The translations under genes were made by a program, and so were the position numbers. Shown in pieces: positions 18,809-27,798 of a stretch of 64,000 bases of DNA; the first letter of the stretch is position 1; every line of letters starts with the position of its first letter. The notes beneath the pieces are model-generated. The model ran no database searches. It worked only from the letters and a program-made list of their open reading frames with translations, and had not been told where the DNA came from. The stretch covers positions 372,704 through 436,703 of the forward strand of contig NZ_KE384473.1 of assembly GCF_000425905.1 (NCBI RefSeq), written 5' to 3'. This DNA is from Lactobacillus psittaci DSM 15354 (lineage in GTDB: Bacteria; Bacillota; Bacilli; Lactobacillales; Lactobacillaceae).

Positions 18809-20167
18809 TTATGAGGCGTGGCGCCATTTCTCATCAGTTAAGATTCTGGCAGCAATTAAGCCAAGTGGCAAAGCAATAACAATCATAATTGCTTCTGTTG
18901 CCCAATAAGCTCCTAAGCTAATCCGCGTTAACCCTAAATTGAATACTGCCCGGTACATGTATAAACCTGGAACCATAATCACAACCGATGGCACTGTAAT
19001 AGCAATTCTCGGATAACCAACTTTTTCTCGAATAAATGAAGCCACTAACCCTGATAGCAAGACTCCAATAAAGGCGGCTAGAGCTGGGGGCATGTGAACG
19101 AAGTCAACCAAACTTAAACGCAAAGTGTTAGAAATTGCTCCAATAATTGCAGTTAAAGCTGCATAGTTAACTTTTGAATTAAACATTAAACTAAAGCCAA
19201 AGACTCCGCAAAAACTTGCAAGTAGTCGAAAGGCAGTTAGGCATATTGGTGAAAGCCCTAATTTCACCATGTTACCCGGATGAATGCCAATTAATAAGGC
19301 CGTTGCCCAGCCTACAGTGGTTGCTACAGTAATGATTAAGATGGCATAAGCCATACGTTCAAGGCCTGATCTCATATCAAGTTTTGAAAGGTCAAGTCCA
19401 GCTGTAATAAATGGAAAACCAGGAATGACAAAGAGCATCGAACCAATATAACCAAAGATATGACTAGATTTAATATTAAAAATCATTTGCATCAAGTGAA
19501 ATGAGATAAAGTAAGTCACACAGGCAACAAATACAGCTGTGGCAATTTTAGCGACCATAGTTATACTCTTTTCGCCCATTTTCATTCGAGTATAGTTACC
19601 AAGTCCAGCTCCAAAAAAGGCACAAATAATTTCGGGAATTCCGCCACCAAGTAAGAAAATAAAGCCGGCACAGGCAATTGCTGCAGCAAGGCCTGCGTAG
19701 AAAGGTGAATAGCGACTCTTGAGGTGTTCAATTTCACCTAAACGTCGGTGAATTTGGCCAATATTCCAGTTACCATTACCTGCATCAAACTGACGAACAA
19801 AACGTTCTAATTCATTTAATTTGGTCATATTAACCCCAGTTGCTGGCAGAGTTAAGGTTTGACTATATGACTTATTATTTACGTCAAAACAAGTATAATC
19901 AATTGTTAATAAGCCAATATCTGCTGAACAAGTAATTCCTAAAACTCTGGCAATCGTATTCATTGAGTCACGTACACGCCATGATCCAGTTCCGCAACTC
20001 AAAATCATTAATCCAACTCTACCAACAATGCTAGCTTTTTCGACTAATGTAGCTTTTTTAGCCGGGGTTTCATCTTTACTTTTGAAAAACTCTTCCCACT
20101 GAATTTTCATGTGATGTGAATTTGAAAGATGATGATTTATCAATAAATCTTTATCTGCTTTTTCCAT
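18809..20167 (-). CDS. ThrE-like threonine/serine exporter family membrane protein
   Basis: A 452-residue fused ThrE-type protein. The N-terminal soluble YjjP-like domain (about 40-150, VGLMILSCGTGSWRVRDSM) is followed by about ten hydrophobic segments (about 160-445), corresponding to DUF1212 plus the YjjB-like half. Members export threonine or serine, and YjjPB exports succinate in E. coli. Its start shares one base with the citG stop, so it is co-translated with a citrate-lyase maturation gene. That context, plus the YjjPB precedent, makes a dicarboxylate (succinate) exporter a reasonable alternative to an amino-acid exporter. Confidence 0.85.
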   Translation of the reverse strand: MEKADKDLLINHHLSNSHHMKIQWEEFFKSKDETPAKKATLVEKASIVGRVGLMILSCGTGSWRVRDSMNTIARVLGITCSADIGLLTIDYTCFDVNNKSYSQTLTLPATGVNMTKLNELERFVRQFDAGNGNWNIGQIHRRLGEIEHLKSRYSPFYAGLAAAIACAGFIFLLGGGIPEIICAFFGAGLGNYTRMKMGEKSITMVAKIATAVFVACVTYFISFHLMQMIFNIKSSHIFGYIGSMLFVIPGFPFITAGLDLSKLDMRSGLERMAYAILIITVATTVGWATALLIGIHPGNMVKLGLSPICLTAFRLLASFCGVFGFSLMFNSKVNYAALTAIIGAISNTLRLSLVDFVHMPPALAAFIGVLLSGLVASFIREKVGYPRIAITVPSVVIMVPGLYMYRAVFNLGLTRISLGAYWATEAIMIVIALPLGLIAARILTDEKWRHAS

Positions 20168-20985
20168 TAAATTAACTCCTCTTTTAAGGCGAGAAAGATT
20201 GTAACAATCAGTAAATCAGCACAACCTCCAAGGCTGTAATTCTTTTGGGTAAACAAGTCATCAAGTTCGGTCAAGTAAGCCATTGCCTCTGCATTATTTG
20301 CTCCGCCCAGCTCCAAGAATTTTTGACTCCACTTTTTTAAGTCCAGCAGCTTATCGAAACTTCCAGCACGCTTAATAAAGTTAGAGTCTTCAGCTACACT
20401 TGCAATTTTCATGAGAGTATCAAGTAGACGTCCCCTCAAACTACCACTTGTTTGCTTAAAAAATGGTAAGGCCACATTTCTAATAACTGGATAACCAGCT
20501 TCAGCTTCGCCGCGAATTCCAGTTTTCCCATATTTTTGATATTCAATTTCGCCGGCAGTTTTGGCAGTTTTTATTTGCCCTAGGTCATGTTCAACTATGC
20601 CCTTGGTCATTTCTTTTATAACATCAAAGACATCTGCTTGATGTTTATCAGCGTAGGCACTTGCACAAACAAAAATCCCTAGAGAAAAAATCGCCCCTTT
20701 ATGGGTATTAATCTTTTTAGTTGCGGTATACATAGCTTTTTCAGCCTGAATTCCCATTTTTCTTAACTGCTCAAACATAACTTTTGGTTTACCAGTGAAG
20801 TTATCTCCCAAATCTTCAGCTTGAATAAAATAAGCTTCTAGACTCAAACTACTATCAATAAAAGTATAAATATCCATATCTGGATGAGCACCATGGCTTG
20901 CGGGATCAACTAACCCTGGCTTGGGTAAGGTCACGACTTCATAGAGTAAGGCTTGTACTGCTTTTTTGGCGAGCTTTTGGTTCAC
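20167..20985 (-). CDS. citG: Triphosphoribosyl-dephospho-CoA synthase CitG
   Basis: A 272-residue CitG that makes 2'-(5''-triphosphoribosyl)-3'-dephospho-CoA, the precursor of the citrate lyase prosthetic group. The family opening AVQALLYEVVTLPKPGLVDP (about 8-27) with SHGAHPDMD directly after it is unmistakable, and THKGAIFSLGI lies near 93. The start is GTG with a GGGAG ribosome site. It lies beyond the citF terminator and has a weak promoter of its own. It is coupled by a one-base overlap to the ThrE-like gene. Confidence 0.95.
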   Translation of the reverse strand: MNQKLAKKAVQALLYEVVTLPKPGLVDPASHGAHPDMDIYTFIDSSLSLEAYFIQAEDLGDNFTGKPKVMFEQLRKMGIQAEKAMYTATKKINTHKGAIFSLGIFVCASAYADKHQADVFDVIKEMTKGIVEHDLGQIKTAKTAGEIEYQKYGKTGIRGEAEAGYPVIRNVALPFFKQTSGSLRGRLLDTLMKIASVAEDSNFIKRAGSFDKLLDLKKWSQKFLELGGANNAEAMAYLTELDDLFTQKNYSLGGCADLLIVTIFLALKEELI

Positions 20986-21016
20986 TTACTGTCTCCCTCT
21001 TTTCAATAACTTACTT

Positions 21017-21025
21017 ATTTTACCA
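21017..21025 (-). promoter_or_regulatory. Extended -10 element upstream of citG
   Basis: Minus-strand TGGTAAAAT (TGN plus TAAAAT) lies about 30 bases before the citG start. No good -35 is visible at 17 bases. It would let citG and the ThrE-like gene be transcribed apart from citCDEF. Confidence 0.45.
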
Positions 21026-21054
21026 TAATATTTGAATTTTATTTGCAATAAAAA

Positions 21055-21076
21055 AAGTAGGCCATCTGGCCTACTT
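21055..21076 (-). terminator. citF terminator
   Basis: The perfect nine-pair stem AAGTAGGCC/GGCCTACTT with a four-base loop is followed by a T run on the minus strand. It separates citCDEF from citG and the ThrE-like gene. Confidence 0.92.
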
Positions 21077-21086
21077 AGTGTTTAAA

Positions 21087-22625
21087 TTAATCTTTAACTT
21101 CTTTAATGGTGTCAATCACAGTACCATCACGATATTCAACAACTGCAACAGTTCTATCAGTATATTCAAGTTTCTTAGGAGCACCAACTTGTTTTTCAGC
21201 AAGTTTTTGTAATTCATCCATAGTTACTAAGTGAATGCTTGGTACCTTCTTGAAGCAGTCAATTAAGTCTTGACGCTTAGGGTTAACGGCAACCCCTCTT
21301 TCAGTTACAACAACATCAATTGAGTCACCAGGTGTTACAACAGTTTCAACATTCTTAACAACTGTTGCATTTCTACCTCTAACTAATGGAGCTGTAATAA
21401 TTGTCATTTTAGCGTTAGCAGCATCTTGGTGACCACCAATGGCACCACGGATAACACCATCTGAACCAGTCATAACATTAACATGGAAGTTAGTGTCGAT
21501 TTGAAGAGCTGACAAAATAGCAACATCTAAGTTGTTTACAACAGCACCCTTGTTGTGAGGATCAGCATACCATGAAGCATCAATTTCTTGTTGATCGCGG
21601 TTTTTAGCCATTGAAGCTGCAGCACCCTTGTCAAAGTCTTGCACATCCATGACTTTCTTGACTAAACCTTCTTCAAGCAAGTCACAAGTAGGCTTAGTAA
21701 TACCACCTAAGGCAAATGCTGCAGTAATGCCCTTATCAAGCATTGATTCACGTAAGTATCTAGTTACGGCAAGAGCGGCACCACCTGAACCAGTTTGGAA
21801 TGAAAAACCTTGCTTAAAGTATGGTGAGTTAACAATTACATCATTAACCATTTGAGCAATCATTAATTCCTTAGGGTCTTTAGTGAAGCGAGTAGCACCT
21901 GAACCAATCTTGTCTGGGTCACCAATTTCATCAACTTTGACAACGTAGTCAACTTGAGTTTGCTTAATTGATGCTGGGGTGTTTGGATATGGGACAACAT
22001 TATCAGTTAACAAAACCACCTTGTCAGCATATTGAGCATCCATTAAGGCATAACCAAGTGAACCAAAGACTGCCTTACCATCTTGACCATTGGCATTACC
22101 TGCAGGGTCAGAAACTGGTACACCTAAAAAGGCAACGTCAATCTTAATTTCACCGTCTTCAATTGAACGAGCACGGTTACCGTGTGAACGGAAGATAACC
22201 GGATTCTTCAAACCACCGTGAGAAACAAAGTCACCAAGTGAACCACGCATCCCTGATGAAGTAATGTTAGTAATAACACCTTTTTTAATAGCTTCAATTA
22301 CCTTGTCATTCATAACACCAGTTAATGATGATGGAGCTAAAGTTAAGTCTTTGTAACCTAACTTGATAATCACGTCCATAACCTTGTTAAAGGCGTAATC
22401 ACCATTTCTGAAGTGGTGGTGGAAAGAAATAGTCATTCCATCTTTCAAAGTAGCTTTAACAACATCTTCAATTGAGTCAACAACTTTGTTTTCACCAGCA
22501 GTTACGTGAACCTTAGGTGCAACTCTTTGGACATCAGGATGACCAATTTCAACTGATTCAAAAGGTTTTAAGTTTAATTTTTCTAATACATCTGCTGGCA
22601 TTTCGCGTTTAATACTATTCTCCAA
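21087..22625 (-). CDS. citF: Citrate lyase alpha subunit (citrate:acetyl-ACP transferase)
   Basis: CitF of about 512 residues. It exchanges the acetyl group on the acyl-carrier subunit for citrate. Family sequence includes the [18 protein letters not shown] region near the N-terminus, GANATVVKN-like and [17 protein letters not shown] stretches, and the C-terminal AVNPKRQDL. The start is placed at TTG 22625 because a perfect AGGAGG (22635-22640) sits nine bases upstream. The in-frame ATG at 22646 lies upstream of that AGGAGG and has no ribosome site of its own. The gene overlaps the end of citE by 11 bases. Confidence 0.96.
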   Translation of the reverse strand: MENSIKREMPADVLEKLNLKPFESVEIGHPDVQRVAPKVHVTAGENKVVDSIEDVVKATLKDGMTISFHHHFRNGDYAFNKVMDVIIKLGYKDLTLAPSSLTGVMNDKVIEAIKKGVITNITSSGMRGSLGDFVSHGGLKNPVIFRSHGNRARSIEDGEIKIDVAFLGVPVSDPAGNANGQDGKAVFGSLGYALMDAQYADKVVLLTDNVVPYPNTPASIKQTQVDYVVKVDEIGDPDKIGSGATRFTKDPKELMIAQMVNDVIVNSPYFKQGFSFQTGSGGAALAVTRYLRESMLDKGITAAFALGGITKPTCDLLEEGLVKKVMDVQDFDKGAAASMAKNRDQQEIDASWYADPHNKGAVVNNLDVAILSALQIDTNFHVNVMTGSDGVIRGAIGGHQDAANAKMTIITAPLVRGRNATVVKNVETVVTPGDSIDVVVTERGVAVNPKRQDLIDCFKKVPSIHLVTMDELQKLAEKQVGAPKKLEYTDRTVAVVEYRDGTVIDTIKEVKD

Positions 22626-23529
22626 TGTAGTTGCCCTCCTCATCAATTAAGTTAGAAGCTTTGGCAGTTTCTAATACTCTGTTTGCCTTGTCTACGATTG
22701 GCTTATCAACCATCTTACCGTTCATTGAAATAACACCGCTACCTTTAGCACGGGCTTCACGAATAGCATTTTGAACATTCTTGGCATTTTCAATTTCTTC
22801 CTTAGTTGGGTTAAAGACCTTGTTAACCATTGGAATTTGTCTAGGGTTAACCAAACTCTTTCCATCAAAACCAAGTTGGTGAATGTAGTTAGTTTCACGG
22901 TAAAAGCCTTCAGTATCTTTCATATTTGAGAAGACTGAGTCAAAGGCGTAGATTCCAGCAGCACGGCATGAGTGTAAAACCATGTTACGAGCAAATTCCA
23001 TTTCACGGCCATCTGGGTAACGGTGAGTATGCATATCTGAAGTATAATCTTCACCAGATAAGGCCATCCCCATCATTAAATCGGTTGAAGTTGCAATGCT
23101 TGGTGCATTTAAAACACCTTGAGCACTTTCAATAGCGGCCATAACACCAATTGAACCTTTTTCAATGCCGTATTCTTCTTCTGCCTTTTCCATATCAGCA
23201 ATTAACTTCTTAATCATGTCTGCTGATTCAGTCTTAGGTAAACGAATTACGTCAACGCCCGCTTTTACCATAGCCTTAACGTCTTCTTCATAAAATGGAG
23301 TATCTTGGCCGTTAATTCTAACAACAACTTCACTTCCGCCGAAGTCAACAGTCTTAATTGCTTCATAAACAAGTAAACGAGCAGCGTCTTTTTCAGTTAA
23401 AGAAACAGAGTCTTCTAAGTCAAGCATAATTGAGTCCGCACCATAAATGCCGGCATCTTTAATCATGGCTGGGTTGTTACCTGGAACGAACATCATCGTC
23501 CGGCGTAAACGATTCTTGATATAAGTCAT
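22615..23529 (-). CDS. citE: Citrate lyase beta subunit (citryl-ACP lyase)
   Basis: A 304-residue HpcH/HpaI-type TIM-barrel enzyme that cleaves citryl-ACP into oxaloacetate and acetyl-[17 protein letters not shown] at the N-terminus, [12 protein letters not shown] (about 32-43) with metal-ligand acids, and the [15 protein letters not shown] region match CitE. It starts directly after citD and overlaps citF. Catalytic residues visible by eye look intact. Confidence 0.97.
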   Translation of the reverse strand: MTYIKNRLRRTMMFVPGNNPAMIKDAGIYGADSIMLDLEDSVSLTEKDAARLLVYEAIKTVDFGGSEVVVRINGQDTPFYEEDVKAMVKAGVDVIRLPKTESADMIKKLIADMEKAEEEYGIEKGSIGVMAAIESAQGVLNAPSIATSTDLMMGMALSGEDYTSDMHTHRYPDGREMEFARNMVLHSCRAAGIYAFDSVFSNMKDTEGFYRETNYIHQLGFDGKSLVNPRQIPMVNKVFNPTKEEIENAKNVQNAIREARAKGSGVISMNGKMVDKPIVDKANRVLETAKASNLIDEEGNYIGE

Positions 23530-23823
23530 TTATAGCACCTCCAATGCAGGTTTATCAGTGGTTTTGGTTGCTCTTTGAGCAGCTGCTAAAGTACGAGCCT
23601 TAATTACACAATCAAGGGCACCTTTATCAACGGCTTTAACCTTGGCATTAGTTAAGCCAAATGATTTCAAGGTATCTGTAATCACACTTCTAATTTGATC
23701 ACCATATGCTTTTGCAACATCTGATTCAAGAGTAATTTCAATTCCATTACTACCATTCATAATCATGATTTGAATGTCAGATGATTCTAAAGTACCAGCT
23801 ACTGCTGTTGTCTTAATTTCCAT
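23530..23823 (-). CDS. citD: Citrate lyase acyl carrier protein (gamma subunit)
   Basis: A 97-residue CitD. The expected prosthetic-group attachment serine is Ser14 in AGTLESSDIQI, where phosphoribosyl-dephospho-CoA is attached by CitX. The remainder (ESDVAKAYGDQIRSVI) matches the family. It lies between citC (11-base overlap) and citE (no gap). Confidence 0.96.
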   Translation of the reverse strand: MEIKTTAVAGTLESSDIQIMIMNGSNGIEITLESDVAKAYGDQIRSVITDTLKSFGLTNAKVKAVDKGALDCVIKARTLAAAQRATKTTDKPALEVL

Positions 23824-24868
23824 CTATCTTCATTCCTTCCCGGATACGTTTTTGTAATTCTTCTTTATTTGCTTTGATAAATTCCGCTGTGGATGCCGGA
23901 ACCAAGTCTTCGATAGCGGCAAGGTCGTCTGTCTTAATTAATTGTCGAACCTTCGTAGCTGTAACTGTTGTATTCCCTTTTTGAAGCCGCGGAATTAAAT
24001 GTAAGTTAATTTCTGGTTCAAGTTCACGCTTTAAACTATCATTATAGATGCTTGTTGCATGAGAAAAAGGTTCAGTTCCAACGTAACGATGTTTAATTGA
24101 AAGTCCTGGTGCAATTACATTTTTAAAGACTCTTGCATCAATTGTAGTTTGATTTTCAATTAAAGTATCAGCACTCTTTAAAAAGTAGGCAGGAAAAGTT
24201 GCAGCCGATACCATATAGCTGTCACCGCTAACAACGTAGACATTCTCAAATTCAGCACAGCCCTTTTTAACTAGTTCAAAGCGCTCTTTTGAATTAAACA
24301 ATGACATGTCCGTTGCTACCACGAAGACATAAACCAAGTCATTTTCTTGGCTAGCCTTTTGGACTAAGTAGCGGTGGCCAAAGGTAAATGGATTTGCATT
24401 CATGACAATTCCAGCTACCCTTTTCTCTGATTGATTTTCAATCTTAGGTAAACCATTCAGATAGTCATTAACATCAGGACTTCCATTTTCTAAAAAAGCA
24501 GCTTCATCGGTTCTAGCTAATTCGTTAAAACCTAAATGCTTAAAACTATCAGCATATTTTACCTTGGTAAAAACAAACATATGGAAAATTTGCTGAGTAA
24601 ATAGATATTGACTTAATGCAGTGACAATCTTATTGAAGCGTTGTCCTGGTTCACTGTCTTTATTGCAGACTGCAATATACTTTAAGACGTTACCAGCAAC
24701 ACTGCCTGTCCCAACTAAATTACCTTCTTCATCAATCAAGCCTAAAGTATGATCAATGACGTCAACTTCTCTTTCAGAGAAATTATGCAAATCTAACTTC
24801 TCTAAGAAGTTAATCCAGCGTTTTTTGGTTGCAGGATCACTTAGATAGAGATCAACAACTTTATCCAA
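23813..24868 (-). CDS. citC: [Citrate (pro-3S)-lyase] ligase CitC
   Basis: A 351-residue ligase that uses acetate and ATP to acetylate, and so activate, citrate lyase. An N-terminal GNAT-like part (about 1-130) precedes the nucleotidyltransferase core with NANPFTFGHRYLVQKA (about 157-172, HxGH-type) and VVSGDSYMVSAATFP. It is first in the citCDEF unit. AAGGAGG lies upstream of the ATG, and a strong promoter and inverted repeats precede it. Confidence 0.95.
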   Translation of the reverse strand: MDKVVDLYLSDPATKKRWINFLEKLDLHNFSEREVDVIDHTLGLIDEEGNLVGTGSVAGNVLKYIAVCNKDSEPGQRFNKIVTALSQYLFTQQIFHMFVFTKVKYADSFKHLGFNELARTDEAAFLENGSPDVNDYLNGLPKIENQSEKRVAGIVMNANPFTFGHRYLVQKASQENDLVYVFVVATDMSLFNSKERFELVKKGCAEFENVYVVSGDSYMVSAATFPAYFLKSADTLIENQTTIDARVFKNVIAPGLSIKHRYVGTEPFSHATSIYNDSLKRELEPEINLHLIPRLQKGNTTVTATKVRQLIKTDDLAAIEDLVPASTAEFIKANKEELQKRIREGMKIDGN

Positions 24869-24889
24869 AAATGCTGCCTCCTTTCTTTG

Positions 24890-24917
24890 TGTAACAATTA
24901 ACTAAGTTACAATGTAA
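24890..24917. promoter_or_regulatory. Overlapping inverted repeats, candidate CitI-type operator
   Basis: A perfect TGTAAC-N10-GTTACA dyad (24890-24911) overlaps a second palindrome, TTACA-A-TGTAA (24907-24917). They lie directly downstream of the citC -10 box, between the citC unit and the divergent SorC-type regulator. The position fits repressor or activator binding. The regulator assignment is inference. Confidence 0.6.
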
Positions 24918-24945
24918 GTATAATTCTTTCTTTTAAATATTTCAA
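24917..24945 (-). promoter_or_regulatory. citCDEF promoter
   Basis: Minus-strand TTGAAA (24940-24945), a 17-base spacer and TATACT (24917-24922). A good sigma-A match about 50 bases upstream of the citC ATG. Confidence 0.8.
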
Positions 24946-25059
24946 ATTAATCCGCATAATTTTAAAAATTAAAAATATCTGCTACAATTAAAAAGACCAA
25001 TAGGGAAAAATTAATAACTAAGCGTATAATAGATTTAATAGTAAAGAGAGATGATTTTT

Positions 25060-26013
25060 ATGGTTGAAAGTTACGATAATTCCCAACTTGCTGATATTGC
25101 ACGTGATTATTACTTAAGTAAATTGCCAATTACGCAAATCTCACAAAAGTATAACCTTTCACGTTACTTAATTGCTAAAGCCCTTGAAGAAGCTGAAGCT
25201 AGTGGTGTTGTCCATATCAGTATTAAGTCTAGTGTTAAACGTAATAATCAGCTTGAGACTAAACTTAGAAGCTTATTTGATTTAAAAGAAGCTTTTGTTT
25301 TAAAAAACGAAGATACTACTAGTCATGATAATGAACAGATAGTTGACTTTGCGGCTCATCAGATTCAGAACTATTCAAAAGGCGCTAAAGAAATTGGATT
25401 AACCTGGGGAACAACCGTCCTTGATACGATTGTCCACTTTGATGAAATTAAACGTCCTGATTTATCATTTGTGCAATTAGCTGGTATGAGTTTAAGAACA
25501 GATACACCTCACGCGAACTACTCATTGATTCAAAGAGCGGCTGAAAAGTTTGACGCCAAGTCATATGTTTTACCAATTCCACTCTATATCCTTAATCAAT
25601 CAGCTCACGATTTAATGGAAAAAGAGCCAGCAATTGAAGAATTATATAAAAAATACCAACACCTAGATTTGATTTTCACTGGTGTTGGTACGTTAGCAAG
25701 TATGGAGTCTAATCGAGTTTGGGGTAAACTACAAAATCAAATCTTTGCTGGTGTTGACCAAAACCAAGTTGCTGGAATGGTCTTTGGCCGGGCATATGAC
25801 ATTAACGGCCACATTTTTGAAGATGTTGAAAAGAAATTTTCTGGCATTAAGCGTGAAGATTTGTTAAATACTCCGATTCGTTTTGCCATTGTAAAAAATA
25901 AGTTCAAAACACACTCACTTTTGGGTGCGCTTCGAACTCATTTGATTACTCATTTAGTTATTAATGAGGCAATTGCCAATAAACTTTTACAAGAAGCTGA
26001 AAAATTCAGCTAA
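25060..26013 (+). CDS. SorC/DeoR-type transcriptional regulator, CitI-like
   Basis: A 317-residue SorC-family regulator. The N-terminal helix-turn-helix (ITQISQKYNLSRYLIAKALEEAE, about 24-46, shown in part) is followed by an effector-binding domain with GLTWGTTVLDTI (about 116) and LIFTGVG (near 205). CitI of Weissella controls citrate genes and belongs to this family. Divergence from citC and flanking dyads support the same role. The second ATG (25060) is chosen because AGAGAG is nine bases upstream. The first ATG at 25051 abuts it. A TATAAT -10 lies at 25025-25030. Confidence 0.88.
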   Translation: MVESYDNSQLADIARDYYLSKLPITQISQKYNLSRYLIAKALEEAEASGVVHISIKSSVKRNNQLETKLRSLFDLKEAFVLKNEDTTSHDNEQIVDFAAHQIQNYSKGAKEIGLTWGTTVLDTIVHFDEIKRPDLSFVQLAGMSLRTDTPHANYSLIQRAAEKFDAKSYVLPIPLYILNQSAHDLMEKEPAIEELYKKYQHLDLIFTGVGTLASMESNRVWGKLQNQIFAGVDQNQVAGMVFGRAYDINGHIFEDVEKKFSGIKREDLLNTPIRFAIVKNKFKTHSLLGALRTHLITHLVINEAIANKLLQEAEKFS

Positions 26014-26805
26014 TTACAAGCCATTCTTCTTAAGAAATGAGAGGATGGCTTTTGTTGTCTCTTCAGGTCTTTCAGCTTGCAAAATATGACCGCATTCGCT
26101 AATAACATGACTTTCAATCTTATCATTAATATAGGTCATGGCCTGGGCAAATTCGCAATTAAAGTATGGTGACTTCTCACCTGCCAAGACAAGTAACGGA
26201 ATCGTCAAATCCATCACCACATCGCGCCAATCTTGGAAGGCATGGTCGCACAAGAAGTTGTAATTAGCTTCTTCATCATAGGGATGTTCTTGCCGCTCGA
26301 GCTTAACCGGGGTAGCAATTTCTGGATTAACTCTAACATAGTTAGCATGAACTGTATCATGGTATTTCAAAGAAATTGGAAAATTATCCCAAGTTAAGTC
26401 TTGATAGCCAAAGTTCCAGCTGTCATCATTAATCATCTTTGGTGGTTGGTCTAAATCAACCATGGCTGCTAGTCTTCCCTTACCAAATAAAGACGCATAG
26501 GCAAATAAGGTGCTTGCCCCCATTGAATTACCAACTGCAATTACATTATTTAAGTTAAGACTAGCTAAAAATTCCTCTAAATCAAGGGCATGCCGACTCA
26601 TTCTTTGTCCCCTGTAAGTCCGCTGACTTAAACCCTGATTTCTAGGATCAAGCACTAATACCCGATACTTATCTAGCAATAGTTCAACCATTCTTTTAAA
26701 TAGTTGTCCACTTGCTCCAATTCCTGGTAAACAAACTAAAGCTGGTAAATCAGTTTGGGTATCTGTATAGTGCAAAGTTACATGATCACTTGTTTTAAAT
26801 TCCAT
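26014..26805 (-). CDS. Alpha/beta hydrolase
   Basis: A 263-residue alpha/beta-hydrolase-fold protein. The nucleophile elbow GNSMGAS (about 93-99) with Ser, the early ALVCLPGIGASG oxyanion region and a late His in CGHILQAERPEE complete a triad-like set. The substrate is unknown. It ends base-to-base against the stop of the convergent regulator, with no room for a terminator. A terminator separates it from the dehydrogenase gene upstream. A role in citrate metabolism is not evident. Confidence 0.85.
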   Translation of the reverse strand: MEFKTSDHVTLHYTDTQTDLPALVCLPGIGASGQLFKRMVELLLDKYRVLVLDPRNQGLSQRTYRGQRMSRHALDLEEFLASLNLNNVIAVGNSMGASTLFAYASLFGKGRLAAMVDLDQPPKMINDDSWNFGYQDLTWDNFPISLKYHDTVHANYVRVNPEIATPVKLERQEHPYDEEANYNFLCDHAFQDWRDVVMDLTIPLLVLAGEKSPYFNCEFAQAMTYINDKIESHVISECGHILQAERPEETTKAILSFLKKNGL

Positions 26806-26821
26806 AATTACCTCACAAAAA

Positions 26822-26844
26822 AATGACTAGCTTTACTAGTCATT
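26822..26844 (-). terminator. Terminator after the LDH-like dehydrogenase
   Basis: The perfect stem AATGACTAG/CTAGTCATT with a five-base loop is followed by seven T on the minus strand. Confidence 0.9.
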
Positions 26845-26851
26845 CTATCAT

Positions 26852-27775
26852 TTATTCAGCTACACCAGCTAATACTTCTTGCATCTTGTCTGCTGAATTT
26901 TGCATCTTGCTTAATTCTTTATCAGATAAATCAGCTTCAATCACATGACTGATACCATTGGCATTGATTACAGTTGGTGTACCAAGATAAAGATCGTGCT
27001 TAATGCCATATTGACCAGTAATTGGAGCTGAAAGTGGAAGACAAATTTCCTTATTTTCCAAAACTGCCTTCACGATTTGAGCAAGCATCATGGCAACACC
27101 GTAGAAAGTAGCGCCCTTCTTAGCAATGATTTCGCCACCCTTTTTACGAACGTCACTTTCAATTGCAGTCAAAACTTCTGGTGTCATTTCTGAATATGAA
27201 GTTAAAGCCTTACCAGCAACAGTTGCTTCATCGAAGTTTTCAAATGAAGTATCACCATGTTCACCTAAAACATAAGCATTAACATCTTCAACCTTAACAT
27301 TAAGCTTCTTAGCTAATTCAACACGTAAACGAGCTGAGTCAAGTGAAGTACCAGTACCGATAACCTTGTTCTTAGGGAAACCAGACAACTTTTGGGTTAA
27401 AGTAGTCAAAATATCAACTGGGTTAGCACTAACTACAAAAATACCATTGAAGCCGGAATCAACCACTGGCTTAACAATACTCTTTAAAATCTTAACGTTC
27501 TTGTTAACAAGGTCTAATCTAGTTTCACCTGGCTTACGAGGAATACCAGCAGTAATTACAACAACATCAGCATCTTTAGCATCGCTGTATTCACCAGCGT
27601 GAACATTAACGCTACCAGTAAATGGTGTAATGTCTTCTAAGTCCATTGAATCACCTAATGGACGATTCTTAACAACGTCACAAATTACCAATTCATTTAA
27701 GTTAGTGTTTTGCAATAAATCGTTAGCAAAAGTTGAACCAACTGCACCGTCACCGACTAATAAAACTTTACTCAT
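26852..27775 (-). CDS. LDH-fold 2-hydroxyacid dehydrogenase, predicted malate dehydrogenase
   Basis: A 307-residue NAD-dependent enzyme of the L-lactate/malate dehydrogenase family. GDGAVGSTFAN is the Rossmann nucleotide loop (about 8-18). Catalytic His sits in GEHGD (about 178) and substrate-binding Arg in SLDSARLRVE. The specificity loop reads AGIPRKPGETRLDL: everything matches LDH except that Arg replaces the LDH-typical Gln (Q102 in Geobacillus LDH numbering). That single change is the classic switch from pyruvate to oxaloacetate. Together with adjacent citrate lyase and distant FumC and FrdA genes, this predicts oxaloacetate-to-malate reduction. Automatic annotation would probably say L-LDH. 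Confidence 0.85.
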   Translation of the reverse strand: MSKVLLVGDGAVGSTFANDLLQNTNLNELVICDVVKNRPLGDSMDLEDITPFTGSVNVHAGEYSDAKDADVVVITAGIPRKPGETRLDLVNKNVKILKSIVKPVVDSGFNGIFVVSANPVDILTTLTQKLSGFPKNKVIGTGTSLDSARLRVELAKKLNVKVEDVNAYVLGEHGDTSFENFDEATVAGKALTSYSEMTPEVLTAIESDVRKKGGEIIAKKGATFYGVAMMLAQIVKAVLENKEICLPLSAPITGQYGIKHDLYLGTPTVINANGISHVIEADLSDKELSKMQNSADKMQEVLAGVAE

Positions 27776-27798
27776 TATAAAACTCCTTATTTTCTTTA

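Noticed and set aside
26852..27775. Simple L-lactate dehydrogenase call
   Set aside because: Arg replaces the Gln that defines lactate specificity, and the gene context is citrate to succinate.
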